Below are positions 1 to 12,569 of a stretch of 64,000 nucleotides of DNA, piece after piece. Source of the stretch: Apostichopus japonicus (Eukaryota > Echinodermata > Holothuroidea > Aspidochirotida > Stichopodidae); NCBI RefSeq assembly GCF_037975245.1, contig NC_092574.1:14042713-14106712 (forward strand). The letters run 5' to 3'. The notes beneath the pieces were generated by a model. That model was not told the origin of the DNA. It saw only the letters and a list, made by a program, of their open reading frames with translations, and did no database searches. Each line of letters opens with the position of its first letter. Positions within the stretch are counted from its first letter, which is position 1. The position numbers and the translations under genes are program-made.

Positions 1-199
1 AGGGGCTCTCATAATCCCAAGAAAGAGAGCAATTCTGTTTTACCGTACAGGTATACTTACTGGGAAGGGTACACCCAGATGGATTACAGAGAAAAATTTA
101 GAATTGAGTTCAAACTTGTTCAGTTTCTTTATTCGCTTTTAATAAAGGGAAAGGCACGAAGTTCGAGTGTTAAGAGAATTTGTAGCGAAGCCATACTTG

Positions 200-201
<2 letters not shown>

Positions 202-292
<91 letters not shown>

Positions 293-373
293 CCTATATA
301 TATATAGGCCTATATATATATAGGCCTATATATATATAGGCCTATATATATATAGGCCTATATATATATAGGC

Positions 374-417
<44 letters not shown>
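202..417. repeat. TA microsatellite with AGGCCT punctuation every 16 bp
   Basis: A TA dinucleotide tract is interrupted by GGCC at 291, 307, 323, 339, 355 and 371, giving six units of exactly 16 bp, each self-complementary (TATATAGGCCTATATA). Pure TA continues on both sides. The tract can form cruciforms. Translations into Tyr-Ile repeats are artefacts. Confidence 0.95.
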
Positions 418-420
<3 letters not shown>

Positions 421-3066
421 TATTAAGTATTAGTATAAGTAGTATTAATTATTACTAAAAAGTAAGAAATATATATTAATCCACTTTCTGGTTTAAGTTT
501 TGCGTTTTATCTTTAATTTGTAAATAGGTGTGTTTATTATTTTTTTAAATAATACTATGAAATAGAATTGTTTACAAGTCATTTAGGTGTAGTGTTTGCT
601 AGCAGTTTTCTTCTCAAGGATTGAAGCCAACGTCTGCTAAATATGGATTTTCTCTTTTTGTTTTAATTTACTTCATTGTCTTAATTCTCTCTCCTGCCTT
701 TAGTATATTTTTGCATATAAATCCGCAAACAAACTAAACAATCGATTAATACGTACAGTACACAAAAGAATGAATTTTGCGATTTGTAATTTTTGTTTTT
801 ATTTTCAAATGTAAGTATAGTCTCGTTCGTTCTAATTGGCAATTTAACAGTGCGATTATTTTAAATGTCCCTTACCCCCCCCCCCTCCCCATCACCTCAT
901 CCCATCCTCCTTTCGGACACATTTTCTGTCGATTCTGACTCTTAATGTATAGGTTTATGTGTACCATCAGTAGGTTAGATTTTGTTTTAAAAATGAAGAA
1001 TAATTTTTTTCGACATATTTCAAAATATATCTCTGCCTTTTTACCTTTGTTTCTCATTTAATATACACTTGTTAATTGGTTTCGGTAATTATAGTTCTCT
1101 ATTGATCTCGTTATTCATCAAGTGTAACTCATTGGAGCTGGGAAATATTACATGTGGGTTCCTATTCTATATTTCAATCAATTTGGACCGAAAGGAGATG
1201 AACCATATCAGTTATTCTTCAGAGAAATTGTGACAGCGACGTCAAGAGTCAGGTCGGGCTTGGGGGGGGGGCGTGGATATGTCACAGGGAACCCTTCTTG
1301 AAGTCTCCATTTCCTTTCGTATGTAATGTTATGAGATGAAATAAGTATTTAGCCCATAATACCCCGGGCCACCTAATTGACCGCGGGATCCTGGGCTGTA
1401 TCCCACAGCCCCTGGCACCCCCTCTCTCTTTCTCTATTACATGAAAAAGAAGTTAAAAATGATATGAAAAGATTATAAATGAAAAACTGGGTAAAAAAAT
1501 GTAAAAATAGCGAACTATACGTTGAAGTACTTGGCCTACTTTCGTATACTTGGCGTATATATATATTGACTAAAATTGTTAACAATAAAGAAATAAGAAC
1601 AGACTTTGCTAAAAAGAGCACAACGTTGACAACATACTTGCAGCAACTCTGAAAACATTTATAGTTCCGTAGCTGATAAATTTCATAACAGAAAGTGGAA
1701 TTATCGGACACGGTTTTGGCGATCCTTTAATGACATAAATGTCATTAAAATATAGATTGAAATCCATAAATTAAATAACTAGCTGGGTTCTATATATTTT
1801 AATCCATAGTTGAAGCAACGGTATGACTATTCGGGGAGTCGGGGTGGGGTGGGGTGGAAGGGTTCTATGAAGAAGAGGCTAACAGAGGGAAAGATATGAA
1901 TGCAATTTCACTTTAATCGTTGCTGGTAAAAATGGTAAAAATAATCAACTTTAACAAACAAACCAAAAAATTGGGTCATTACCGAGACTTAAATTGATTA
2001 TTAAACAAGGGCTTACAACGGAGTACGATGAAAACTTGATTTCCTTAAAAACCCATTTTAGAATTAATTTATTATGAGAAAACCAAAACAATGAGACCAT
2101 TTTCATCTGACATGCGCAATCCTGATTTGCCACGTTTTACACTACTGTTTTTATAGGTCCCCAATGTTGCTGTCACACCTTATCATGGTCCTATACTCAC
2201 ACCTCCCATGAACCTATATTTCTCGACACAAATATATTGAAACCAGACGTTTCATAGTCCCATCTTTGTCTGTTACCTCGATTGATAATTAAACATTGTT
2301 CTTTTTTTGTAAATTACTCCAGAAACAACAGCTTTAAGTGTAGCTAATATCAGCATTTTTCTTTCCCTCAGAAATACTAGAAATATAAACTTCTATTAAA
2401 ATCACTTTCACCTAATGTGTACAGACAAACTAAAACACCCGAAAGAGTTTCTATATACTCTGATTCTTTATGCAGTTAACTTCAAATATTGAATATTGAA
2501 TTTATAGTACTAAAATACATATTGTATCGAATAAGGTTCAATTTCCAAATTCACTTCAAAAATCAGATATGTCGTTCTAGCTGTACTTGCCCAAAAATCA
2601 ACATTATTTTTTTTTACATTGTAAAAGTAAACGACGTCCAAACCAGGCTATATTAAACCGACATGTTTTTCTCCTTTGAAAATGACCCGTTCCATATATT
2701 TGGGTTATTTATTCTGAAAATATCGTAATTAATATTGCCAAGGATGACGGAATTATATTCTGTTCAAATTAACTCTTTTGCGGTTGTGAAGATCTTTCAC
2801 ACATACGGTAAAATTATCATAATGTCACTTTACATAGCGGTATATTAAAACGTTAAACTTATACATTATCCTCACAAAAGTGAACAGTATGTAAACTATC
2901 AATATGTATATAATATCAATTACCACAATATATTTTTTGTTTTAACAGTGTAGTATATTATTATTATTAGTATGACAACACACGCATCACGTGACTGTCG
3001 GTATGTATACTTTTCGTTTCTCTGTGTATATGTACATGAATTTATTGCTACCGAATTTGCTACCGA

Positions 3067-3069
<3 letters not shown>
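418..3069. other. Noncoding, no gene seen
   Basis: AT-rich DNA without a recognisable exon. It holds a C11 run near 875, a G10 run near 1262 and a four-fold GGGGT block at 1833-1862. If the Xlox homeobox exon lies beyond the left edge, this is part of Xlox intron 1. Confidence 0.6.
1833..1862 (+). other. G-rich block, possible G-quadruplex
   Basis: Several GGGG runs separated by single T residues satisfy the usual four-run quadruplex pattern on the plus strand. Folding is inferred. Confidence 0.4.

Positions 3070-3140
<71 letters not shown>
3070..3140. repeat. TA microsatellite
   Basis: Uninterrupted TA dinucleotide tract of about 70 bp. Confidence 0.95.
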
Positions 3141-3143
<3 letters not shown>

Positions 3144-3524
3144 CTCAGCTAAACAAACTGTTCCATCTGCAGTTCTCCATATACTGAGAAGAACCAACGA
3201 GAGTTGTCATTCTTTATTTGCAGATTAAAATAAATTGTTTCAGCTCCAATCAACCCATTCAGTAGTGGTAAGCTTTCCGTGCAGAAGTTCAATATTTGTT
3301 ATGTATATATATATTTTTTTTTCTAGAAAATACCCCAATTATGTTCCATATGCCTTAAAACTCCCAGTGCTACATGTCTTGATTTTACATGTTTCCTTTT
3401 TAATGGGTTTGTAGGATTGTGTTTTTACATTTTTGTTTTGTCATATTTTTATTTATTTATTTATTTGCCTTACTCTAGAGATCAATCATGATGTTAACCA
3501 ACTTGAAATCATTTGTGAATTCTA

Positions 3525-3692
3525 AGGCCGGATCTCGAAAGAGATACTTCGAACAGACACTGTTAAATGAAATGAATATTTACATATATATAAATTTGAA
3601 CAGTAATGAGTTCCAGGACTCCCGGTCTCCACTGGGATTCGAACCCGGCCTCCCGCTTTATATGCGGACACGTTGGTTAGGGTGGAGGCTAT
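3525..3692 (-). mobile_element. tRNA-derived SINE
   Basis: Read on the minus strand, the block near 3610-3690 has a GGGTTCGAATCCC box B and, upstream, a GCGGGAGG stretch typical of the anticodon-arm to variable-loop part of tRNA-derived heads. Box A is eroded. An unrelated body follows down to about 3525 in plus coordinates. The acceptor stem does not pair, so this is a SINE copy rather than a tRNA gene. The SINE family was not identified. Confidence 0.6.
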
Positions 3693-3699
3693 TGTGTGT

Positions 3700-4500
3700 A
3701 TTCTGATTTCATATATTTCTGATTTTGTATATTTCTGATTTGTTAAACTTCACCAGTTTTAGCAAACGGGAAGATGTATATATCCAACATTAATGGGGTG
3801 GGATGGGGTGTATGTATGTATGTATGTATGCAGGTATGTGTGGGTGTTTGTCTGTATGTGATCGTTCGTAACTTGTACAACATACTTTGACCAAATATAG
3901 ACCAAATATCTAGATTAATTGACATAGTACGGGTATATCTTTCAATTAACATTCTTTTTTCTAACATGATAGCGATTCCCACATCGTAGAAATTTAATTA
4001 ACAATTTCATTGTTAGGTATATTCTCTTTCTCATTTCTTTTTCTACACAAATAATCACCTTACTGTCATTCTGTAAATATGTCCATTTCAGGTTTTACCA
4101 TCATATACAAATAACTACGGCCTATTATTATTATATGGCGATAAATAAGTTGAAGGAAAACTCACAATCTCATAATCACAAAATATTTCAAATTAGAAAG
4201 GAATAATTGCGATCTCAGCAGACTTTAGTTGTAAACTAAGCCCGGAAGTAGAACTACTATTGTCCGATACAGAGGACGGAGCCTACAATGAGACTACGAC
4301 CTTCCTCACTGGTCTCAGAACAAAGCCACATATTATCAAAGCCCGGTAGCTTATAGAGTTAACAATAAGTACTCACTTTAAACACCCCTCCAACAGATAT
4401 AAAGCAGAGACATGGATTATGAGCCCTGTGGAAGATAACTTATGCTTCCCGAGCATCTTGCTATTCAAATTAAGAGAAAGCACCATTAAATCTCTCTCTG
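3700..4500. other. Noncoding, no gene seen
   Basis: AT-rich sequence with a short TATG repeat near 3810-3830. No exon, RNA gene or mobile-element end is recognisable. Confidence 0.5.
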
Positions 4501-4505
4501 CTTGC

Positions 4506-4991
4506 ACTCATCCTCAACACCACCAGCACCAACATCCACAACCAAGCATCATCACTGTCATCACCACTACCATTAACAGTACCATCATCATCACCACCAC
4601 CATCTTTATTACCGTCGTGGCGACGACTACCACCACCATCACCATCATCATCATAATCATCCTCTTCTTCATTAGCACCGTAACTACCATCATCATTACC
4701 ACCATCATCGTTATCGTCTTCTTCAACACCACCACCAACATCATCATCACCACCATACTTATTACCGTCAACGCCACGACTGCCACCACCACCATTATCA
4801 TAATCATCTTCTGATTCATCACCACCAACATCATCATCATCATCATCATCAACACCACCATCATCAATATCACCATCATCATGACCATCATCACTAAAAA
4901 AACACCATCAACATTATCATCATAAACATCATAATACATTATCATCATTATCATTATCATTATCATTATCATTATCATTATCATTATCATT
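4506..4991. repeat. Degenerate CAC/ATC-rich low-complexity block
   Basis: Imperfect CAC, ATC and TTATCA triplets and hexamers grade into the pure ATC tract that follows. Both strands stay open over long stretches only because of the triplet composition. It is an old, decayed flank of the adjacent microsatellite. Confidence 0.85.
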
Positions 4992-5220
<229 letters not shown>

Positions 5221-5224
5221 CTAT

Positions 5225-8200
5225 CAAACACTAAAAAATCTTCAAATGTGATGAGATATTTTGCTTTCATCCTTGATTGTAACTTGGGTATATCTGTAAG
5301 TTATTGTGAACAAAACCTTTGAATGATACAAATGTGGCAGCCTGTCTAATGTTTTTTTTTCCATTAGTTTCTTATTTGTTGCTGTCGTTGAATAAAAGGT
5401 TCTATATAAAAACTTGACGTTTTTCTGTGAGGTCTATAGCATACGTAGAAAATACCCCTTAAAACTGCGGTAAAACATACTTGCACAACAATTCTAATGA
5501 AATATTCTAGTTCTGATCACATTCTTATAAACGTGTAAAACACATATTATTTTGTGGAGAAAATCAAGTATATGTTATTTTTTTTTTATAATGGTAAGCT
5601 GCCATTAATCTCTCAATTTCTTAAAATGGTAATATTTAAACCTTCAGAATGTCCATATAAGGACTTTTTTCGAGTTGAGAATGTTGATTCTATTCTGCAA
5701 ATAATGTACTCCAAAGTTTGTTCTTATAAAGTGAAAATATAAACAATGTTGCATATAATTGTATGACGTCACTCTTTGAAAATAATAGTAAAACTCACTG
5801 AACTCACTGAAACTGTTTAAGAGGGTTTTTTTTAGGTGGGGTTTGCTCGTCATATTGGGGGGGGGGGCTGATTTTGTTGTTTGCTACCCAAAGAGCGAGT
5901 TCTGGCTTGGAATATTAATGTATACATATCAAAACAAAAGAAACGAATACTAGAACAATTATAATCACCTCGTCATAAGATACGAATAAGTCTACAACCC
6001 AACAAAATCTGCTACTTTTTCTTCCATGTGCCCAAGCTGTTCATATTTGTTTATATGTGAGCTCAGTGAATTAAACATAGCGGACGAATGTGGTCCGTCT
6101 CAACCGAATGAATCTCTCAAACGAAACTCGTGTGTACGCCTGCGTGTTTGTGTACAATGCACACCCTATATAGGCCTACACATAGAAACGTACGTATACC
6201 ACAGTATATTCGTGGCTGTGAACGTTGAAACAAGTAGTTCAAAATAACATTTTAGCGTTTAATTTAAAAATGATTTACATGAAACTGTTAATGAATGGAA
6301 TATGTGATGAGTTTAAAGTGCCCTTCTAAGCTAAGTATATTATATTAAACATTATTTTATTTTCAATAAAAGGAAAACATTTTCTCATATTTTGTGTTCG
6401 TATTTGTTGCTTAAGCTTGAAAGTCACTTATGTAACATTTTTATTGACATTTAAATATATGTGAGCCAATAAGTGAGATAAATAAAAATAAAGAAAGGGG
6501 TCAAGAAGGGAAAATATCGTTTTGGTTTAATAATCGGAAGAAGTACGCATAACTAAAGTTTCATACTGTGGACGATTTAGGAATTTGCTCTTATATTTTA
6601 AAATGCTTTGTTAAAGTTTATCTCCATGTTAAATATTCAGTTTGTTGAAATCTCTTTTCTCTGGTAACCAAAGCAATTTACCACCCCACCCCCAAATAAA
6701 ATAATAAAAATTAGCATTTAATAACAGAAACATGCAGAAAAACAATCAATTCTACTTATTTAGGGTCGTCATTTTAGGAGGCCTTAAAGTTTTGTTGAAA
6801 AGGAAGCTATAAAGGTTTGTTTTAAATTTATAAACAGGACAATTTTTTTTTCGAGAAGAGGCATTTTAGATTTCCCACCATAAAAATGAATAACTCTTTT
6901 ATTACTTGGGTACGTTTCTCCCCAGCACTAAGCAATAAAGTCAAGTATCTTCTGTTATATTACTTTAGCTCATTATTTCAACTTTCTATTCATTTTATTA
7001 TTTCTATTCCTTTATGCATGGAATATTTATCAAGCGTCCAAAGTCGCATTTTCAGTTTATAAGCTCTCTTTCACCGAAATTTAAAAAAACTATGAAAAAT
7101 CAAGCTACGATAAAAATTGAATTTAATGAAAATAAGACAACGAAAAAACCTGCGCATTTATATGTGTTTATACACCACCCTCTCATATCGACAGAGAAAA
7201 GCCTTGTATCAGCTTCCGAAGTACATAAATCACCTGGACTTGAAATTTCCAAAAAATGAGTAAGGTTCTTTTATTGGCGAGAAGAACCAGTAACGCTAAT
7301 ATTTGTTGTGGCAGGGTAATTTGATAACAGCCTTTAAATCAACAGAATCTACTAGAGTTCGATTGTTTCCTAAAGTAAAGGGGCGGTTATTGTGGACGCT
7401 TTTACGACATAATTTCCAACTGCAAACTAACAGATAATACTCCGCGGAATAAAACCCCAGTGAACCAGTGAACCGTGGCAAGCCACAAACTTATACCGAA
7501 GTTTATTTCGTAGTCTATACAGCATGGTCTGTATAAGTTACATGAATATGTCTTCAATTTAGAGGTTTTAAAGTAAGGCATTGGATTTCTTTCCCCACTT
7601 GTTTTTCCTTTTTTATTATGTTTTATTTTTATTTTGGGTAGTGGTGGGTAAGGAGAAGAAGTTAGGGGGGGTTTACAATTTGAATCTCTTGTATGACACT
7701 TCGCTTATAATTACCTATTTAAATTATGTTGATTCGATTTTTGAATAACAGATCAAGAAAAATATTCAACCCCCCCCTCTCCCCCCAAAAATAAAAAAAT
7801 TAAAGCGTTTTGGCTAGTTTTAATGTCTATGTTTGGTTTGGATAGAGTTTCTAATTAAATTGAATAAGTCGATACGAGTATTGTTTTTATGTAAATTTTA
7901 TTGGAGTATAATGTAAAAATATAATGTAATTCGTGAATTCAACTTTCGTTTAATGTGTAACAACATTATCAACAGAAGTAACAATTGCTTTATAAGTTAT
8001 CGATTACCATGATGTGAAGAAGAACACAAAGACAAGAAATAAAAAGGAAAAACATAGGCCAAGGTCAATAGGTTGCTTTAACATATACAGCAGAACAGAT
8101 ATAAGTTTCCAAAACCTCCTTAAAACGTTAAAGCTCAGGGAGGGTTGTGTAAGATCCATAACAATCATGACATCGCGATGAAATCAATAAAAAACATTAT

Positions 8201-8471
8201 TCAATTCTCTTCATGTGAATATGTTGTGTTAAAAGAGTTTGGTAAACATCAAATCTTTTGTGACTAAAATAATTATCTAATGGCTGTCTTCTATTTTCCT
8301 ATTATAAATTTTGAATTAAAAAGACAAGCATATTCTTTCATAATTTTCGGGGGGAAAATGCAATAAATATTAACTATCTTTTGAGTATTAATCATGGAAA
8401 AGTCTGGATTACTCGAGAATTTTGTACTGGCTTATGTTGTTTCATATAAGCTTCATATACCATGCATTGGT
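5225..8471. other. Noncoding, no gene seen
   Basis: AT-rich sequence with poly-T and poly-G runs (G11 near 5857) and one TGACGTCA site at 5764. No exon-like segment was recognised. Probably Xlox intron 1. Confidence 0.5.
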
Positions 8472-9893
<1,422 letters not shown>

Positions 9894-9941
9894 GGGAGGA
9901 GGAGGGAGAGCGAGGGGGGGGGGGGGTGGGAGAGGAGGGGG
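9894..9941 (+). other. Purine/G-rich tract, possible G-quadruplex
   Basis: GGA repeats, a G13 run and further GGG runs lie within about 50 bp, roughly 470 bp inside the intron from the Xlox exon 1 donor. Quadruplex formation is inferred from the pattern. Confidence 0.4.
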
Positions 9942-10310
9942 TAAACACATGATATCAGGAAAGAATGCAGATATGAAGTATTTACCAAATACTTTTAACC
10001 GATTTCTAAAAGTTATTTAAAGTTTCTTTAATACCATGGTTTCATTATTACATCCATTCTAACTGCATCTGTTCGCGCCCGGCGTTCTGTGTGAAACCTT
10101 TGATAACGATGTAAACTTAAGCAACGTAAAGTTTTGTACCAACTTTCTAGGTATTTAAGAAGTCTCATTGTAACGGACGATGTAACTTTATGTCGAGGGA
10201 CCTGTGAACCGGTCTTGCTTTTCATTGGTCGGAAAATAAAAAAATTAAATGTTGTATTAATAATGATGTCATTATAACGTGAGAGACATTTGACAGCTGT
10301 ATGACATACT

Positions 10311-10371
10311 TATTATATATATTATAATATATATATATATATATATATTATAATATATATATATATATATA
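10311..10371. repeat. TA microsatellite beside the Xlox exon 1 donor
   Basis: TA repeats with two TATTATAATATA interruptions begin about 40 bp inside the intron from the splice donor at 10408/10407. Confidence 0.9.
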
Positions 10372-10408
10372 GATACATATTTTAAAAAAAAGGTTAAATA
10401 TGTCCTAC

Positions 10409-10994
10409 CTGTCCATCCTCTTTTCCACGTTCTTGCATGTGACTTAGTAGGTCTCATCCATGGGTACGGAAGTGGCGTTTGGTTGCCCTCTTTACCGTTA
10501 GGTAGATGCGAAATTGCTCCCGGTAGTGAACCAGTTGGGGGCTGTGGTGATAATGGCGACTGTTGCCCACAACCATTAACGACTTTCCCTTGATGGTGGT
10601 CCTGTTGCTGTTGGGTGACGCATGCTAAACCTTGCTCTAAATGGTCTCGTTGGTTCCCCGTCAGCTGCTCGACTATAGAGGTAGGCACCTGCGACAGTCC
10701 ATTGGTAGTGAAGGCTGCTGCCAGGTCTGAGTGACCCGTAGCTACACCACAAGTCATGTTATACATGGTAGTCGTTGGGTACGATGAGGAATACATATTA
10801 TAATCGGACACTCTTAGATCTGGTATCGAGCTGTAACTTATGGTGTCCGTCTCTGATTTGTTACTATAGAGGCAGGCGGATTGCTGGGAGGGGGCATAGG
10901 TATAGTCTGCCTCAGGACCAAAACAGAGACCTCCTCCTCCGCCATACTGGTCTTTGTAGTAGTTAGGGTAATAACCCTGGTGAGAGTCTTCCAT
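10409..10994 (-). CDS. Xlox: Xlox/Pdx ParaHox homeobox gene, exon 1 (partial CDS)
   Basis: This exon encodes the N-terminal half of an Xlox (Pdx1/Lox) ParaHox transcription factor. The start ATG at 10994 has A at -3 and G at +4, and the upstream in-frame extension has no ATG. The 195 complete codons hold an acidic, Tyr/Ser-rich N-terminus with YYKD and ACLY motifs like those at the start of vertebrate Pdx1, a Gln/Pro-rich middle, and the hexapeptide LPYPWM (residues 175-180) that binds PBC-class cofactors. It is followed by RPTKSHARTWKRGWTG. This linker is the diagnostic Xlox stretch (vertebrate form near STKAHAWKGQWAG), which separates it from Hox genes. The exon ends in phase 1 at a consensus donor (ACAG|GTAGGA, GT at 10408-10407), where Pdx1 is also interrupted. 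The homeodomain would be in exon 2, which I could not find at lower coordinates, so the CDS is partial. In the family the protein patterns gut and endocrine tissue. Confidence 0.9.
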
Positions 10995-11015
10995 GATTAA
11001 AAAACGGAGTAACAA

Positions 11016-11869
11016 TATTAATAATAATAACGGTAATTTATGAAGAAATTAACATCAACTGGACACGATGTCGGTGTTGCACTTTTGTTTTTGTTTTTCT
11101 TAGAAAATGAACAACAAACAAACAGATGAAAAGTTCTTTTGGTTTGTTATTTCTCAACGTTTCCGTATAATGATGAACTGAGCCGAAGAATCCTTAAATA
11201 GGACGAATCAATTCCTGATTTTGTCAGGGTAGTCAGAGGACAATAACACGACAACCTAAAAATCCCTCTTGCCCCTTTTATGTTCAGTCGCCTCTTTGAA
11301 CAAGATCAAGCTTGTGTTAAATAGACTTTGACTCTTCGTATCATCTCGTATGGATCTATAGTGTGTATCAGTATACCGTATACAACACAAAAAAATTAAA
11401 CAAATAGAAGCAGATACGCATGCGCCAACATATCACTATAGGTACTCACACTGTATGGTTTACATATGAGATACTACAAAACTATCGTGGAACTGAAAAG
11501 GGGAAATTGGGGATTTCTCGGCGTGGTACGTGAAGTTTAAAATGTGGATGATTAGTTATCTATTGTCGAAAGCTGATTCCATTAAATTGAATATTCATAT
11601 TTCTTTAATATTTACCCAGGATTACAAGTCCGTCATATCATTTTGTTTCATCTTAAAAATCCGAGGTTTACAAATGTGGACATTTTATATTTGTATGTTG
11701 AACCATCGAAAATACAATAACTAAAGGTTTAATCCCTTAAAATATGGTCTCATAAGAAGTTTTTCATTCCTTTCCTTATCTACCCGGAGAGGATATTTTT
11801 ATACTTAGTTTTGTTGAGAATATATTTGAGGATAGTTTGGGAGTAAATATAACACATTTTTAGTTAGGT
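11016..11869 (-). promoter_or_regulatory. Putative 5' flank and leader of Xlox
   Basis: This stretch lies directly upstream of the Xlox start codon and shows no coding signal. It should contain the 5' UTR and proximal promoter. No convincing TATA box or initiator could be pinned down by eye. The assignment rests only on position. Confidence 0.35.
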
Positions 11870-12450
11870 AAGCAGTTACGTAGCTGGAGAAATAGGGAGA
11901 TGAAAACTTAAAACTATATGTAGCTGGATAGAGAGATAGGTATGTACGTAAAGATATTGTAGCTGGACAGATAGAAGGGTGAAACTTAAAATATGTAGCT
12001 GGAACGATAGGTTTAGGTAGGATGTATACATGCAGGGAGGTAAGGAGAGCTAAAGGAGACCATAAGGGAGTTAATGATAGGTGGGTATATGTATTGGTTG
12101 GGAAGAAGTTTGGTAGGTATACCTACGTAGGGACGTTCTAGCTAGTTACCTAAGTAGGTAGGTGGGTACCTGCGTAGGGACGTGCTAGCTAGTTACCTAG
12201 GTAGGTAGGTGGGTACCTATAGTGCTAGGTAGTTACCTATGTAGGTAGGTGGGTACCTACGTAGGGACGTGATCGTTAGTTACCTATAGGTAGGTAGGTG
12301 GGTACCTGCGTAGGGACGTGCTAGCTAGTTACCTGGGTAGGTAGGTAGCTATACAGACAGTTAGCTAGGTAAGGTATTAGGCAGCTAAGAAGTGAGCTAT
12401 CTAGGTATAAATGCAGGTAGTAGGTTGGTGTTTCAGTAGCTAGGGTAACG
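11870..12450. repeat. GGTA-rich minisatellite, 40- and 47-bp units
   Basis: Two linked tandem families. The first repeats GTAGCTGGA at about 11880, 11920, 11959 and 11996 (period 37-40 bp). The second, about 12115-12345, repeats a roughly 47-bp unit containing GGGTACCTGCGTAGGGACGT and GCTAGCTAGTTACC for about five copies. Many units contain palindromes (GGTACC, CTAGCTAG). Confidence 0.85.
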
Positions 12451-12543
12451 GGTTCACAGGCTGGCTGGCAGGTGGCCCAGCATATGCAGTCATGCAGATG
12501 TATAGGGAGGGAGGGAGGTCGATTGCGTAGTCAGGGTAGACGA

Positions 12544-12566
12544 GGAAGGGAGGGGGGGGGGGGGGT
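12544..12566 (+). other. Poly-G run (G14)
   Basis: A 14-nt G homopolymer with a G-rich lead-in, one of many such runs in the window. Confidence 0.7.
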
Positions 12567-12569
12567 CTA

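Noticed and set aside
79-291. Tyr-Ile repeat open frame
   Set aside because: A TA dinucleotide tract. The same explanation applies at 8394-8670 and 60864-61154.
10995-11015. N-terminal extension of Xlox by seven residues
   Set aside because: It would need a TTG start. The ATG at 10994 has a good context and matches the family N-terminus.
11530-11724. Small open frame upstream of Xlox
   Set aside because: AT-driven composition, no motif, and no splice signals that would link it to a gene.
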